Shown here: one piece after another, positions 57,178-64,000 of the stretch
How the letters are laid out: every line of letters begins with the position of its first letter
Numbering within the stretch: position 1 is the stretch's first letter
Assembly (NCBI RefSeq): GCF_024539675.1
Contig: NZ_JAHHIT010000057.1
Location: 1 to 64,000 of the forward strand
Origin: Streptomyces hilarionis
Lineage (GTDB): Bacteria; Actinomycetota; Actinomycetes; Streptomycetales; Streptomycetaceae
DNA: 64,000 nt
Reading direction: 5' to 3'
Notes under the pieces: generated by a model
The model's input: the letters and a program-made list of their open reading frames with translations, nothing else
Databases searched by the model: none
Told to the model about the DNA's origin: nothing
Made by a program: the position numbers and the translations under genes

Positions 57178-58131
57178 TCAGGACAGGGGCAGCCGGTACA
57201 GCCCGTCCGGCAGCGGCTCCACCAGTCCGTCCGCGACCAGACCGTCCAGCGCACGCGCGCGTTGCACCGGCTCGTGCCACACGCGGTCGAGGACGGACTG
57301 CGCCACCGGCGCGTGCGCTTCACGCAGGACGGCGAGCAGCTTGCCCCGGACCTGCCGGTCGGTGCCGGCGTAGGTCTGGCCGCGGCGCGGCGGGCCGTCG
57401 TGCTCCGGCTTGCCCGCGAGCCGCCAGGCGCACTGCGCGGCGATCGGGCACCGCGCGCATGCCTCGTTCCTGGCCGTACAGACGAGCGCGCCGAGTTCCA
57501 TGGACGCCGCCGCCCAGCGCGCGGCCGTCGGCTCGTCGTCGGGAAGCAGGGCGCGGGCCAGCTTGCGCTCGGCGGCCGTGGTGGCGTTCGGCGGGTACTG
57601 CACGCCCCGTACGGCCCGCGCGAAGACACGGCGGACGTTGGTGTCCAGGACGGCGTGCCGCTGGCCGTACGCGAAGGAGGCGACGGCCGCGGCCGTGTAC
57701 TCGCCGATGCCGGGCAGCGCCAGGAGCTGCGCGTGGTCGGACGGCACGTCGCCGCCGTGCCGTTCCGTTATCGCCACCGCGGCGCCGTGCAGCCGCAGGG
57801 CGCGACGCGGGTACCCGAGCCGCCCCCACGCGCGCACGGCCTCGCCCGGGGCCTCCGCGGCGAGGTCGGCGGGGCGCGGCCAGCGGGCGAGCCACTGCTC
57901 GTAGACCGGCAGGACGCGGCTGACCGGCGTCTGCTGGAGCATGAACTCGCTGACCATCACCCCCCATGCCCCGGCCTCGGGGCGTCGCCAGGGGAGGTCG
58001 CGGGCGTGGTCGTCGAACCAGTCGATCACCGGGGCGTGCAGGTCCGCTCCGGGGGCGTCGGCTTCGGCGTCCGCGCCGACGCGGTCGTGGAGGGGGCTGC
58101 TGCTGTGCGGGGGCTTCGTGGGGGCAGTCAT
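57178..58131 (-). CDS. mutY: A/G-specific adenine glycosylase (MutY family)
   Basis: A 317-residue helix-hairpin-helix base-excision glycosylase removing A opposite 8-oxoG. The HhH segment with catalytic Asp context is LLALPGIGEYTAAAVASFAYGQRHAVLDTNVRRV. The iron-sulfur cluster cysteines are spaced C-x6-C-x2-C-x5-C (CTARNEACARCPIAAQC), as in MutY/Nth. The C-terminal MutT-like domain of E. coli MutY is missing; a short winged-helix-like end is present instead. ATG 58131; longer readings upstream lack support. Confidence 0.92.
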   Translation of the reverse strand: MTAPTKPPHSSSPLHDRVGADAEADAPGADLHAPVIDWFDDHARDLPWRRPEAGAWGVMVSEFMLQQTPVSRVLPVYEQWLARWPRPADLAAEAPGEAVRAWGRLGYPRRALRLHGAAVAITERHGGDVPSDHAQLLALPGIGEYTAAAVASFAYGQRHAVLDTNVRRVFARAVRGVQYPPNATTAAERKLARALLPDDEPTAARWAAASMELGALVCTARNEACARCPIAAQCAWRLAGKPEHDGPPRRGQTYAGTDRQVRGKLLAVLREAHAPVAQSVLDRVWHEPVQRARALDGLVADGLVEPLPDGLYRLPLS

Positions 58132-58201
58132 GGCCCTACCGATCCTGCCATGCGCACCGGGGCACGCGCGCGTACCGCCACTCGACCGCGTCGCACGCCG
58201 G

Positions 58202-58237
58202 GGCCGCTTCCCGTACCGAGGCCGCTTCCCGCACCGG
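58202..58237. repeat. Two tandem 18-bp units upstream of the anchored hypothetical gene
   Basis: GGCCGCTTCCCGTACCGA followed by a copy differing at 2 positions, then the first bases of a third. They lie in the 313-bp divergent region 58132-58444, which otherwise shows only the promoter of the plus-strand gene. Confidence 0.6.
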
Positions 58238-58432
58238 GGCCGCGGGCTGGGGCGGGGGTCGCAACCAGGGGTGCGACGCGGGCGATCGGCACCGTCGACG
58301 CGGCCCGGGAGACGAAGTCGGCGGCGCGCAGGGTGGTTTGCCGGGGACGGAGCGGGCGGGTTCCGAAATGATGATCCGGAAAAGTTGTGTTCTCGGCGGC
58401 GGGTGCGGCGGGCGAACGCGACGATCTCTCGT

Positions 58433-58438
58433 ACAGTT
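58433..58438 (+). promoter_or_regulatory. Candidate -10 element, leaderless transcript
   Basis: TACAGT ends 6 nt before GTG 58445. Confidence 0.5.
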
Positions 58439-58444
58439 TGGGCC

Positions 58445-59299
58445 GTGGGATCACTGCGCAATCCGGTCGGGCCGCTTCCCTCCTCCATCTACTGGCGACG
58501 GAGGGCCGTACTGCTGTCCGTGTTCGCCCTGTTGGCCTTGCTGGTCCTGTGGGTGATGACGTCGGGCGGGGGTGGCGGCAGGAACGGCGCCGACGGGGGC
58601 GGCGGCAAGAACCCCGCGTCCTCCATCACGCCGGGACCGTCCGGATCGGGGCCCGCGATCAGCCAGAAGCCGGGCGGCCGGGACGACTCGAGCGCGGGAG
58701 CCACCGGCGGGTCCGGCTCGGGCACGGGGTCCGGCGCGGACGCGGGCGGCGCCGGAACCGGCGGCGCGGACGGCGGATCGGCCGGCTCGGGCGACCTCGA
58801 CGACGGCGTCAACGGCAGTGCGGACGGCGGTGGCGGCGCGGGCGCCATCGGCGGCGACGGCGGCACGGCCACCACGCTGCCGGCCGGGACGACGCTGCCC
58901 AACTGCACGCCGGGCGCGGTCACGTTGACGCTGCGCAGCGTCCGCAACGCGTACTCGCCGGACGAGGCCCCCACCTTCCGGCTGACGGCCAGGAACAGCT
59001 CGGCCGTGGACTGCAAGGTGGATCTCGGGCCGAAGAAGGCGGTGTTGACGATCACCAAGGCGGACGGCGACGACGACTACTGGTCGTCCTCGGACTGCCC
59101 CAAGGGGGCCGGGAGCCTGCTGTACCGGGTGCCGGCCGGAAGCAGCTTCACGTACGTCCTGAAGTGGGACCGCAAGCCGAGCGCGCCGCAGTGCGCCACT
59201 CCTCCGGCGGGCACGGCGGGAGCGGGCACCTACCTGGTGGAGGCCAAGGCCCCGGGGTTCGCGAAGACGCAGACGTCCTTCGTGCTGAAGAGCGACTGA
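58445..59299 (+). CDS. Membrane-anchored hypothetical protein with Gly-rich linker
   Basis: A 284-residue protein. A short cytosolic N terminus (GSLRNPVGPLPSSIYWRRR) and one membrane helix (about 21-40) are followed by a long Gly/Ser/Ala/Asp linker (about 42-150). The C-terminal beta-rich domain of about 125 residues has three or four Cys (LPNCTPGAVTLTLRSVRNAY, AVDCKVDLGPKKAVLTI, SSDCPKGAGS, APQCATPP). The fold looks immunoglobulin-like and presumably sits outside the cell. No function is recognised. GTG start with no ribosome binding site. Confidence 0.85.
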   Translation: MGSLRNPVGPLPSSIYWRRRAVLLSVFALLALLVLWVMTSGGGGGRNGADGGGGKNPASSITPGPSGSGPAISQKPGGRDDSSAGATGGSGSGTGSGADAGGAGTGGADGGSAGSGDLDDGVNGSADGGGGAGAIGGDGGTATTLPAGTTLPNCTPGAVTLTLRSVRNAYSPDEAPTFRLTARNSSAVDCKVDLGPKKAVLTITKADGDDDYWSSSDCPKGAGSLLYRVPAGSSFTYVLKWDRKPSAPQCATPPAGTAGAGTYLVEAKAPGFAKTQTSFVLKSD

Positions 59300-59502
59300 G
59301 CCGCGGAGTGACTGAGCGGCGGAGCGCCTGAGGGGCAGGCCGCGCGGCCTGCCGCGGGGGCCCACCGCCGTCCGCGTACTGCTCGGATGACCGGCCTGGC
59401 GTCCCGGTCCGACGTACGGGTCCGGCGCGCTCGTCGTACCGTCCCGGTCACGCGCGCCGGTCGCGCCCGCCGGTCACACGCGCCGGGCCGGTGTCCCACC
59501 GG

Positions 59503-60627
59503 TCAGACGTAGCGCTCCAGGATCGACGACTCCGCCAGCCGGGACAGGCCCTCGCGGACGCTCCGGGCCCGCGCCTCGCCCACACCGTCCACCGTCTGAA
59601 GGTCGTCGACGCTCGCCGCGAGGAGCTTTTGCAGCCCGCCGAAGTGCTCCACCAGGCGGTCGATGATGGCGCCGGGAAGCCGGGGCACCTTCGCCAGCAG
59701 GCGGAAGCCGCGCGGGGAGACCGCCGAGTCGAGCGCCTCGGGCGAGCCGGTGTAGCCCAACGCGCGGGCCACGGTGGACATTTCGAGGAGCTCGGCGTGC
59801 GAGAGCGCGTTCAGCTCGTAGAGCGCCTCGTCGACCGTGCGGGACCGCTTGGCCGTGGGCTCGGGGACGTAGTCGCGGACCACGAGCTCGCGCTCCGGCT
59901 CCACGCCCGCGATCAGCTCGTCGAGCTGGAGGGCGAGCAGCCGCCCGTCCGTGCCCAGTTCGACCACGTATTCGGCGATTTCGGTGGCGATGCGGCGGAC
60001 CATCTCCAGGCGCTGCGCCACCGCCGAGACGTCCCGGACCGTCACGAGGTCCTCGATCTCCAGCGCTGACAACGTTCCCGCGACCTCGTCCAGGCGGAGC
60101 TTGTAGCGCTCCAGGGTGGCCAGCGCCTGGTTCGCGCGGGACAGGATCGCCGCGGAGTCCTCCAGGACGCGGCGCTGCCCGTCGACGTACAGGGCGATCA
60201 GGCGCATGGACTGCGAGACCGAGACGACCGGGTAGCCGACCTGCTTGCTGACCCGGTCCGCCGTGCGGTGCCGTGTGCCCGTCTCCTCCGTGGGGATCGT
60301 GGGGTCCGGCACCAGCTGGACGCCGGCGCGCAGGATCTTCGACAGGTCGGAGGAGACCACGATCCCGCCGTCCAGCTTGCACAGCTCGCGCAGCCGGGTG
60401 GCGGCGAACTCCACGTCGAGGACGAACCCGCCCGTGCACATGGCCTCGACCGTCTTGTCGGAGCCCAGGACGATGAGCCCGCCGGTGTTGCCGCGCAGGA
60501 TCCTCTCCAGGCCGTCGCGCAGGGCCGTGCCGGGAGCCACCGCGCTCAGCGCGGCGCGCATCAGGCCGTCGGCACCGGAACTCCCACCGGACTTTCCGGG
60601 AGCTGCCGCCCGGTCGTTGGCTGCCAC
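59503..60627 (-). CDS. disA: Diadenylate cyclase / DNA-integrity scanning protein DisA
   Basis: A 374-residue protein making c-di-AMP from two ATP. The N-terminal DAC domain carries [10 protein letters not shown] (the DGA motif with Gly for Ala) and [10 protein letters not shown] central helical spine and a C-terminal helix-hairpin-helix domain ([38 protein letters not shown]) bind branched DNA. GTG 60627 is preceded by GGAGGAG. It is downstream of radA on the same strand (80 bp), a widely conserved pair. Confidence 0.95.
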   Translation of the reverse strand: MAANDRAAAPGKSGGSSGADGLMRAALSAVAPGTALRDGLERILRGNTGGLIVLGSDKTVEAMCTGGFVLDVEFAATRLRELCKLDGGIVVSSDLSKILRAGVQLVPDPTIPTEETGTRHRTADRVSKQVGYPVVSVSQSMRLIALYVDGQRRVLEDSAAILSRANQALATLERYKLRLDEVAGTLSALEIEDLVTVRDVSAVAQRLEMVRRIATEIAEYVVELGTDGRLLALQLDELIAGVEPERELVVRDYVPEPTAKRSRTVDEALYELNALSHAELLEMSTVARALGYTGSPEALDSAVSPRGFRLLAKVPRLPGAIIDRLVEHFGGLQKLLAASVDDLQTVDGVGEARARSVREGLSRLAESSILERYV

Positions 60628-60707
60628 TGCACTCCTCCGGTCACAGGTCTGGGACGCTCCCGTTTCGCGCACTCGTTTCGTACGGACGGGCGAGACCAGG
60701 GCAAAGT

Positions 60708-62117
60708 CTACCGGCGGTCCTCCGACTCCCGTGGGGCGTCTCGACGACGGGAACGCGGCAGGACCCGCAGGGCGTCCCCCATGTCCGCGACTTCCAGGAC
60801 CTTCATGCCCGCCGGGACCTTGCCCGGATCGCCCGGCACGAGGGCGTGGGTGAAGCCGAGGCGGTGGGCCTCCGACAGTCTGCGCTGGACGCCCGTCACC
60901 CTTCTGACCTCGCCCGCGAGGCCCACCTCGCCGATCGCGACGAGGTTCTTGGGCAGCGGGGTGTCGCTCGCGGCGGAGGCCAGGGCGAGGGCGATCGCCA
61001 GGTCCGCGGCGGGCTCCGAGAGCTTCACCCCGCCGACGGTCGCGGAGTAGATGTCCCGTTTGCCCAGGGCGCTGATCCGGCCGCGCTGCTCCAGCACGGC
61101 CAGCATCATGGAGACGCGGGACGTCTCCAGACCGGACGTCGTGCGCCGGGGCGAGGGGATCTGGGAGTCCACGGTGAGCGCCTGCACCTCGGCGACCAGG
61201 GGCCGGCGGCCCTCCAGGGTGACCGTCAGGCAGGTGCCCGGGACCGGTTCGTCACGACGGGTCAGGAAAAGTCCACTCGGGTCCGCAAGGCCCGTGATGC
61301 CCTCGTCGTGCAGTTCGAAGCAGCCGACCTCGTCCGTGGCGCCGTAACGGTTCTTGACGCCGCGCACCAGGCGCAGCCGCGCGTGCCGGTCGCCCTCGAA
61401 GCTCAGGACGACGTCCACCAGGTGTTCGAGCAGGCGGGGGCCGGCGATCGCGCCGTCCTTGGTGACATGGCCCACCAGGAGCGTGGACATGCCGCGTTCC
61501 TTGGAGGCGCGGATCAGGGCGCCGGCGACCTCGCGGACCTGGGCCATGCCGCCGGGCGCCCCGTCGATCTCCGGAGAGGCCACCGTCTGCACGGAGTCCA
61601 CGATCAGCAGGGACGGCTTCACGGCGTCCAAGTGGCCGAGGACGGCGGCCAGGTCGGTCTCCGCGGCCAGGTACAGGTGGTCGTCGAGGGCGCCGATGCG
61701 GTCGGCGCGCAGCCGGACCTGCGAGGCCGACTCCTCGCCCGTGACGTAGAGCGTGCGGTGTTCGTCACTCGCCGCCTTGGCCGCCACGTCGAGCAGGAGC
61801 GTCGACTTGCCCACGCCGGGCTCACCGGCCATCAGCACGACCGCGCCGGGTACGAGCCCGCCGCCCAGGACGCGGTCCAGTTCGGGCACGCCGGTGGGGC
61901 GGGCGGTGGCCTGGCGGCCGTCGACCTGGCCGATCGGGAGCGCGGAGGTGGTGACCCGGCCCGGCGCCGTCGTGCGGACCGCGGGCGCGCCGTACTCCTC
62001 GACCGTCCCCCACGCCTGGCACTCGGGGCAGCGGCCGAGCCACTTGGCCGTCTGCCAGCCGCACTCCGTGCAGCGGTAGGACGGTCGGTCCTTGGTGGTC
62101 TTCGTACGGGCAGCCAT
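60708..62117 (-). CDS. radA: DNA repair protein RadA/Sms
   Basis: A 469-residue RecA-like branch-migration helicase. It has an N-terminal C4 zinc finger ([18 protein letters not shown]), Walker [12 protein letters not shown], the RadA-specific [11 protein letters not shown] motif, and a C-terminal Lon-protease-like domain ([27 protein letters not shown]). It acts in recombination intermediates and, in other bacteria, RadA controls DisA activity, which fits the disA neighbour. ATG 62117, 6 nt after TACGGT. Confidence 0.95.
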   Translation of the reverse strand: MAARTKTTKDRPSYRCTECGWQTAKWLGRCPECQAWGTVEEYGAPAVRTTAPGRVTTSALPIGQVDGRQATARPTGVPELDRVLGGGLVPGAVVLMAGEPGVGKSTLLLDVAAKAASDEHRTLYVTGEESASQVRLRADRIGALDDHLYLAAETDLAAVLGHLDAVKPSLLIVDSVQTVASPEIDGAPGGMAQVREVAGALIRASKERGMSTLLVGHVTKDGAIAGPRLLEHLVDVVLSFEGDRHARLRLVRGVKNRYGATDEVGCFELHDEGITGLADPSGLFLTRRDEPVPGTCLTVTLEGRRPLVAEVQALTVDSQIPSPRRTTSGLETSRVSMMLAVLEQRGRISALGKRDIYSATVGGVKLSEPAADLAIALALASAASDTPLPKNLVAIGEVGLAGEVRRVTGVQRRLSEAHRLGFTHALVPGDPGKVPAGMKVLEVADMGDALRVLPRSRRRDAPRESEDRR

Positions 62118-62123
62118 GGGGAA

Positions 62124-62129
62124 ACCGTA
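62124..62129 (-). promoter_or_regulatory. Candidate -10 element, leaderless radA transcript
   Basis: TACGGT on the minus strand ends 6 nt before ATG 62117. Confidence 0.5.
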
Positions 62130-62477
62130 GCCGCCGCCACCGACAGCCGGTCGGGCCTGTGGACGACCGGGCTCCCGAAGGGCCCGCGGGCCGCGGCCGC
62201 GTCACCGCTCGGGCACGGCTCCTCCGGCGTCCCTGCGCCGCTTCCCCGCCGTTCCTCCGGCCCTCCTCCTCCGCTTCTCCGCCGCCTCTCCGTCGTTCCT
62301 CCGCCGCCCGTGCGCGGGGGCGCGCGCCCCGAGGAAGGGCGGCACCCCTTGCGATTCGGACATGCCCTGTCACGAACGAGCCACGGGACCCCCCACCGCT
62401 GTCCCCTTATGAGGGATCGTTTCACCCGTACGGATTAAAAGGACTCAAGGGACAAGTGGACCTCGTTCCGCGCCGCC
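62130..62477. other. Divergent radA / sigma-BACON intergenic region
   Basis: The 373-bp gap between the two start codons. Its radA side is C/T-rich (CCTCCTCCGCTTCTCC runs at 62220-62310); its right side (62400-62450) is A/T-richer (GGATTAAAAGGACTCAAG). I see no further gene. Confidence 0.5.
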
Positions 62478-62483
62478 TACGGT
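62478..62483 (+). promoter_or_regulatory. Candidate -10 element, leaderless transcript
   Basis: TACGGT ends 7 nt before GTG 62491. Confidence 0.45.
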
Positions 62484-62490
62484 CGCACGG

Positions 62491-64000
62491 GTGATGAGCA
62501 GCAGCCCGGAAACCTCGACCCGCACGACCGGCGCGCACCGGGCGCACCGGGAGGCGCGCGACGCCGCTGCGGCGCGCACGCTCGCGCAGCGGCCGCCCGC
62601 GCGCTACGAGCCGTACCTGGACGGCCTGTTCACCTACTGTCTGTCCGTCCTGTGCGACCACGACACGGCCACCGCCGCCCTCGGGGACGCCCTCGCGTTC
62701 GCCGAGCGGCGCGGCCAGCGGATGCCGGACGCCGCGGGCGACCGCCGGGCCTGGCTGTACGCGCTGGCCCGCTGGGCCTGTCTGCGCAAGCTCACCGAGG
62801 CCCGGCAGAGACACCGCAGCACGCACGCCGCGCGCCGCGACGGCGGCCGCCGCCCGACCGGCAAGCGCGCGACGATCCCGGCGTCCTCGGCGTCCCCGTC
62901 GTCCGCGGCTCCGGTCGCGGCCCCCGCCGCCCCTTCCGTCCCGGCCGCGGCACCCGGCTCCGACGGCCTTCAGGAGCGGCGGCGGCGCGAACTCGCCCTG
63001 CTCGCCTGGCCGGAGGCCGCGGGCACCTCGCCGGAGCAGCGCGAGGCGCTGGAACTGGCCGTACGCCACCACCTGGCCGCGCACGAGGTCGCCGCCGTGC
63101 TCGGCAGGGACCTCGCCGCCGCCCGCGAACTGCTCGCCTCCGCCGCCTGCGAGGTCGAGCGCACGCGTGCGGCGCTCGCCGTCGTCGAGACCGGCGGCTG
63201 TCCCGGGGTGAGCCGCCTCGCCGGGGAGAACCAGCTCGTGCTCAGCGCCGCCCTGCGCCGCGAGCTCGTCCGGCACGTCGACGACTGCCCGCACTGCCGC
63301 CGCGCCGCCGAGCGCGCCGTCCCCGGCCGCTGGCCCGGCGCTGGCGTGACCCCCGCCGAGCTGCCGATCCTGGAGGCCCCGCGCGCGCAGCTGTACGGCG
63401 CCATGGCCCGGCCCGCCCGCGCGCGGGGCGTCGCCGTGCCGCGCTACGACCGGCGCGGCTTCCCGATGGACCCCAAGGACCGCGCCGCGCGCCGGGAGCG
63501 TCTGCGCGCGCGTGCCGTCACGACGACGGTGGTCGCCACCGTCGTCGCCGCGCCCGTGATCGCCCTGTGGGCGGCCTACCGCGGCACGCCGACGGGGGAG
63601 GGGGCCGAGGGCCGCTCGGCCAGCGCCGGCGAGGCGCACGGCCCAGGCGCCTTCGACGGCGAGGCGGGGGGCGGGTACGAGAACGCCGGGAACGTCAGCT
63701 CCCGCCCGGGCGCCGATCCGTCCCGGGGCGGGGAACCGGACGTCTCCGTGGAGGTCATCAGCGTCAGCGGGCTCGGTCGGGACGCGGCCGGCCGGCTGTC
63801 GGTGAAGGCCGTCACCAGCGGCGACACCACCCTCATCACCCTGGCCGCGTCCCGGGAGGCGGAGGACCCGATCCGCTGGTCGGCCACCACCGCGGCCCCC
63901 TGGCTCTATCTGAGCCGTGGCACGGGCACGCTGAAGCCGGGCGAGTCGGTGACGGTCAGGGTGTACGTCGACCCCCTGCGCGAACCCTCCGGGCACTGGC
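62491..64000 (+). CDS. Partial: sigma-like / zinc anti-sigma-like / TM / BACON-domain protein
   Basis: An open frame of 503 codons running off the window edge, without a stop. Residues about 42-106 resemble sigma-70 region 2 (YLDGLFTYCLSVLCDHDTA, RAWLYALARWACLRKLTEAR), and 160-225 a region-4-like helical part. H262-x3-C266-x2-C269 (HVDDCPHC) is a ZAS anti-sigma zinc motif. One membrane helix lies at about 342-362. From about 420 a beta-rich part with IRWSATTAAPWLYLSRGTGTLKPGESVTVRVYVD resembles BACON domains. GTG 62491 lies 7 nt after TACGGT; ATG 62494 is the alternative. Confidence 0.8.
   Translation, partial: MMSSSPETSTRTTGAHRAHREARDAAAARTLAQRPPARYEPYLDGLFTYCLSVLCDHDTATAALGDALAFAERRGQRMPDAAGDRRAWLYALARWACLRKLTEARQRHRSTHAARRDGGRRPTGKRATIPASSASPSSAAPVAAPAAPSVPAAAPGSDGLQERRRRELALLAWPEAAGTSPEQREALELAVRHHLAAHEVAAVLGRDLAAARELLASAACEVERTRAALAVVETGGCPGVSRLAGENQLVLSAALRRELVRHVDDCPHCRRAAERAVPGRWPGAGVTPAELPILEAPRAQLYGAMARPARARGVAVPRYDRRGFPMDPKDRAARRERLRARAVTTTVVATVVAAPVIALWAAYRGTPTGEGAEGRSASAGEAHGPGAFDGEAGGGYENAGNVSSRPGADPSRGGEPDVSVEVISVSGLGRDAAGRLSVKAVTSGDTTLITLAASREAEDPIRWSATTAAPWLYLSRGTGTLKPGESVTVRVYVDPLREPSGHW

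Overview
The window is high-GC actinobacterial chromosome, almost certainly Streptomyces. The signs are a strong G/C third-position bias, frequent GTG starts, a tipA gene, Lsr2, a complete sigE-cseABC operon, DisA/RadA, and a gene order that I recall as close to the S. coelicolor core around SCO3350-SCO3420. I see no insertion sequence, prophage, CRISPR array, tRNA or rRNA, so this is housekeeping core rather than an acquired island. Species assignment is not possible from the sequence alone.

Layout. 1-2.5 kb: a PadR repressor and a DrrAB-type drug-efflux ABC pair with a palindromic operator in the promoter spacer. 2.6-5.3 kb: glutamate decarboxylase and a ClC chloride transporter, a plausible acid-resistance pair, divergent from tipA with its characteristic 19-bp-spacer promoter. 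6.2-10.2 kb: YbjQ, DedA, ThrE-type exporter, pyrophosphatase. 10.2-18 kb: PBP4-type carboxypeptidase, DUF2342 zincin, tilS, hpt, ftsH, folE. 18-21.4 kb, minus strand: the rest of the folate genes (folP, an NTF2-like gene, folB, folK, a DUF3180 membrane protein). 21.6-28.8 kb: lysyl-phosphatidylglycerol synthase-like protein, an esterase with a TTA codon (bldA-dependent in Streptomyces), a coiled-coil membrane protein, and two bacterial-PH-domain proteins.

28.8-36.4 kb: an orphan nuoD paralogue facing a MidA/NDUFAF7-family methyltransferase, a NarL-type two-component system, a TmrB-like ATPase, an ArsR-type regulator, and a threonine-aldolase-like PLP enzyme. 36.6-42.1 kb: a tightly coupled run of a DUF2520 dehydrogenase, panC, nadB, nadC and coaX, joining NAD and CoA synthesis. 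42.3-48.8 kb: small hypotheticals, a BlaI-type regulator, a GNAT acetyltransferase (probable N-acetylglutamate synthase), lsr2, an SCO3374-like gene, and clpC with a ClgR box. 48.8-53.1 kb: HAD acid phosphatase, secreted M23 peptidase, and a TetR/DHA2 efflux pair with three operator copies. 53.3-56.9 kb: the envelope-stress operon sigE-cseA-cseB-cseC. 57.2-64 kb: mutY-type glycosylase, an anchored hypothetical protein, disA, radA, and an incomplete protein that joins sigma-like, zinc anti-sigma-like, transmembrane and BACON-like parts.

The most interesting observations are: (i) about fifteen genes whose start codon sits 6-8 nt after a TAnnnT -10 element, predicting leaderless mRNAs; (ii) the orphan NuoD (quinone-site Tyr replaced by Trp, internal deletion) convergent with a homologue of the enzyme that methylates the mitochondrial NuoD counterpart; (iii) an 11-bp-phased direct repeat upstream of sigE that could be the CseB box; (iv) the three-copy TetR operator; and (v) the sigma/ZAS/BACON fusion at the right edge.
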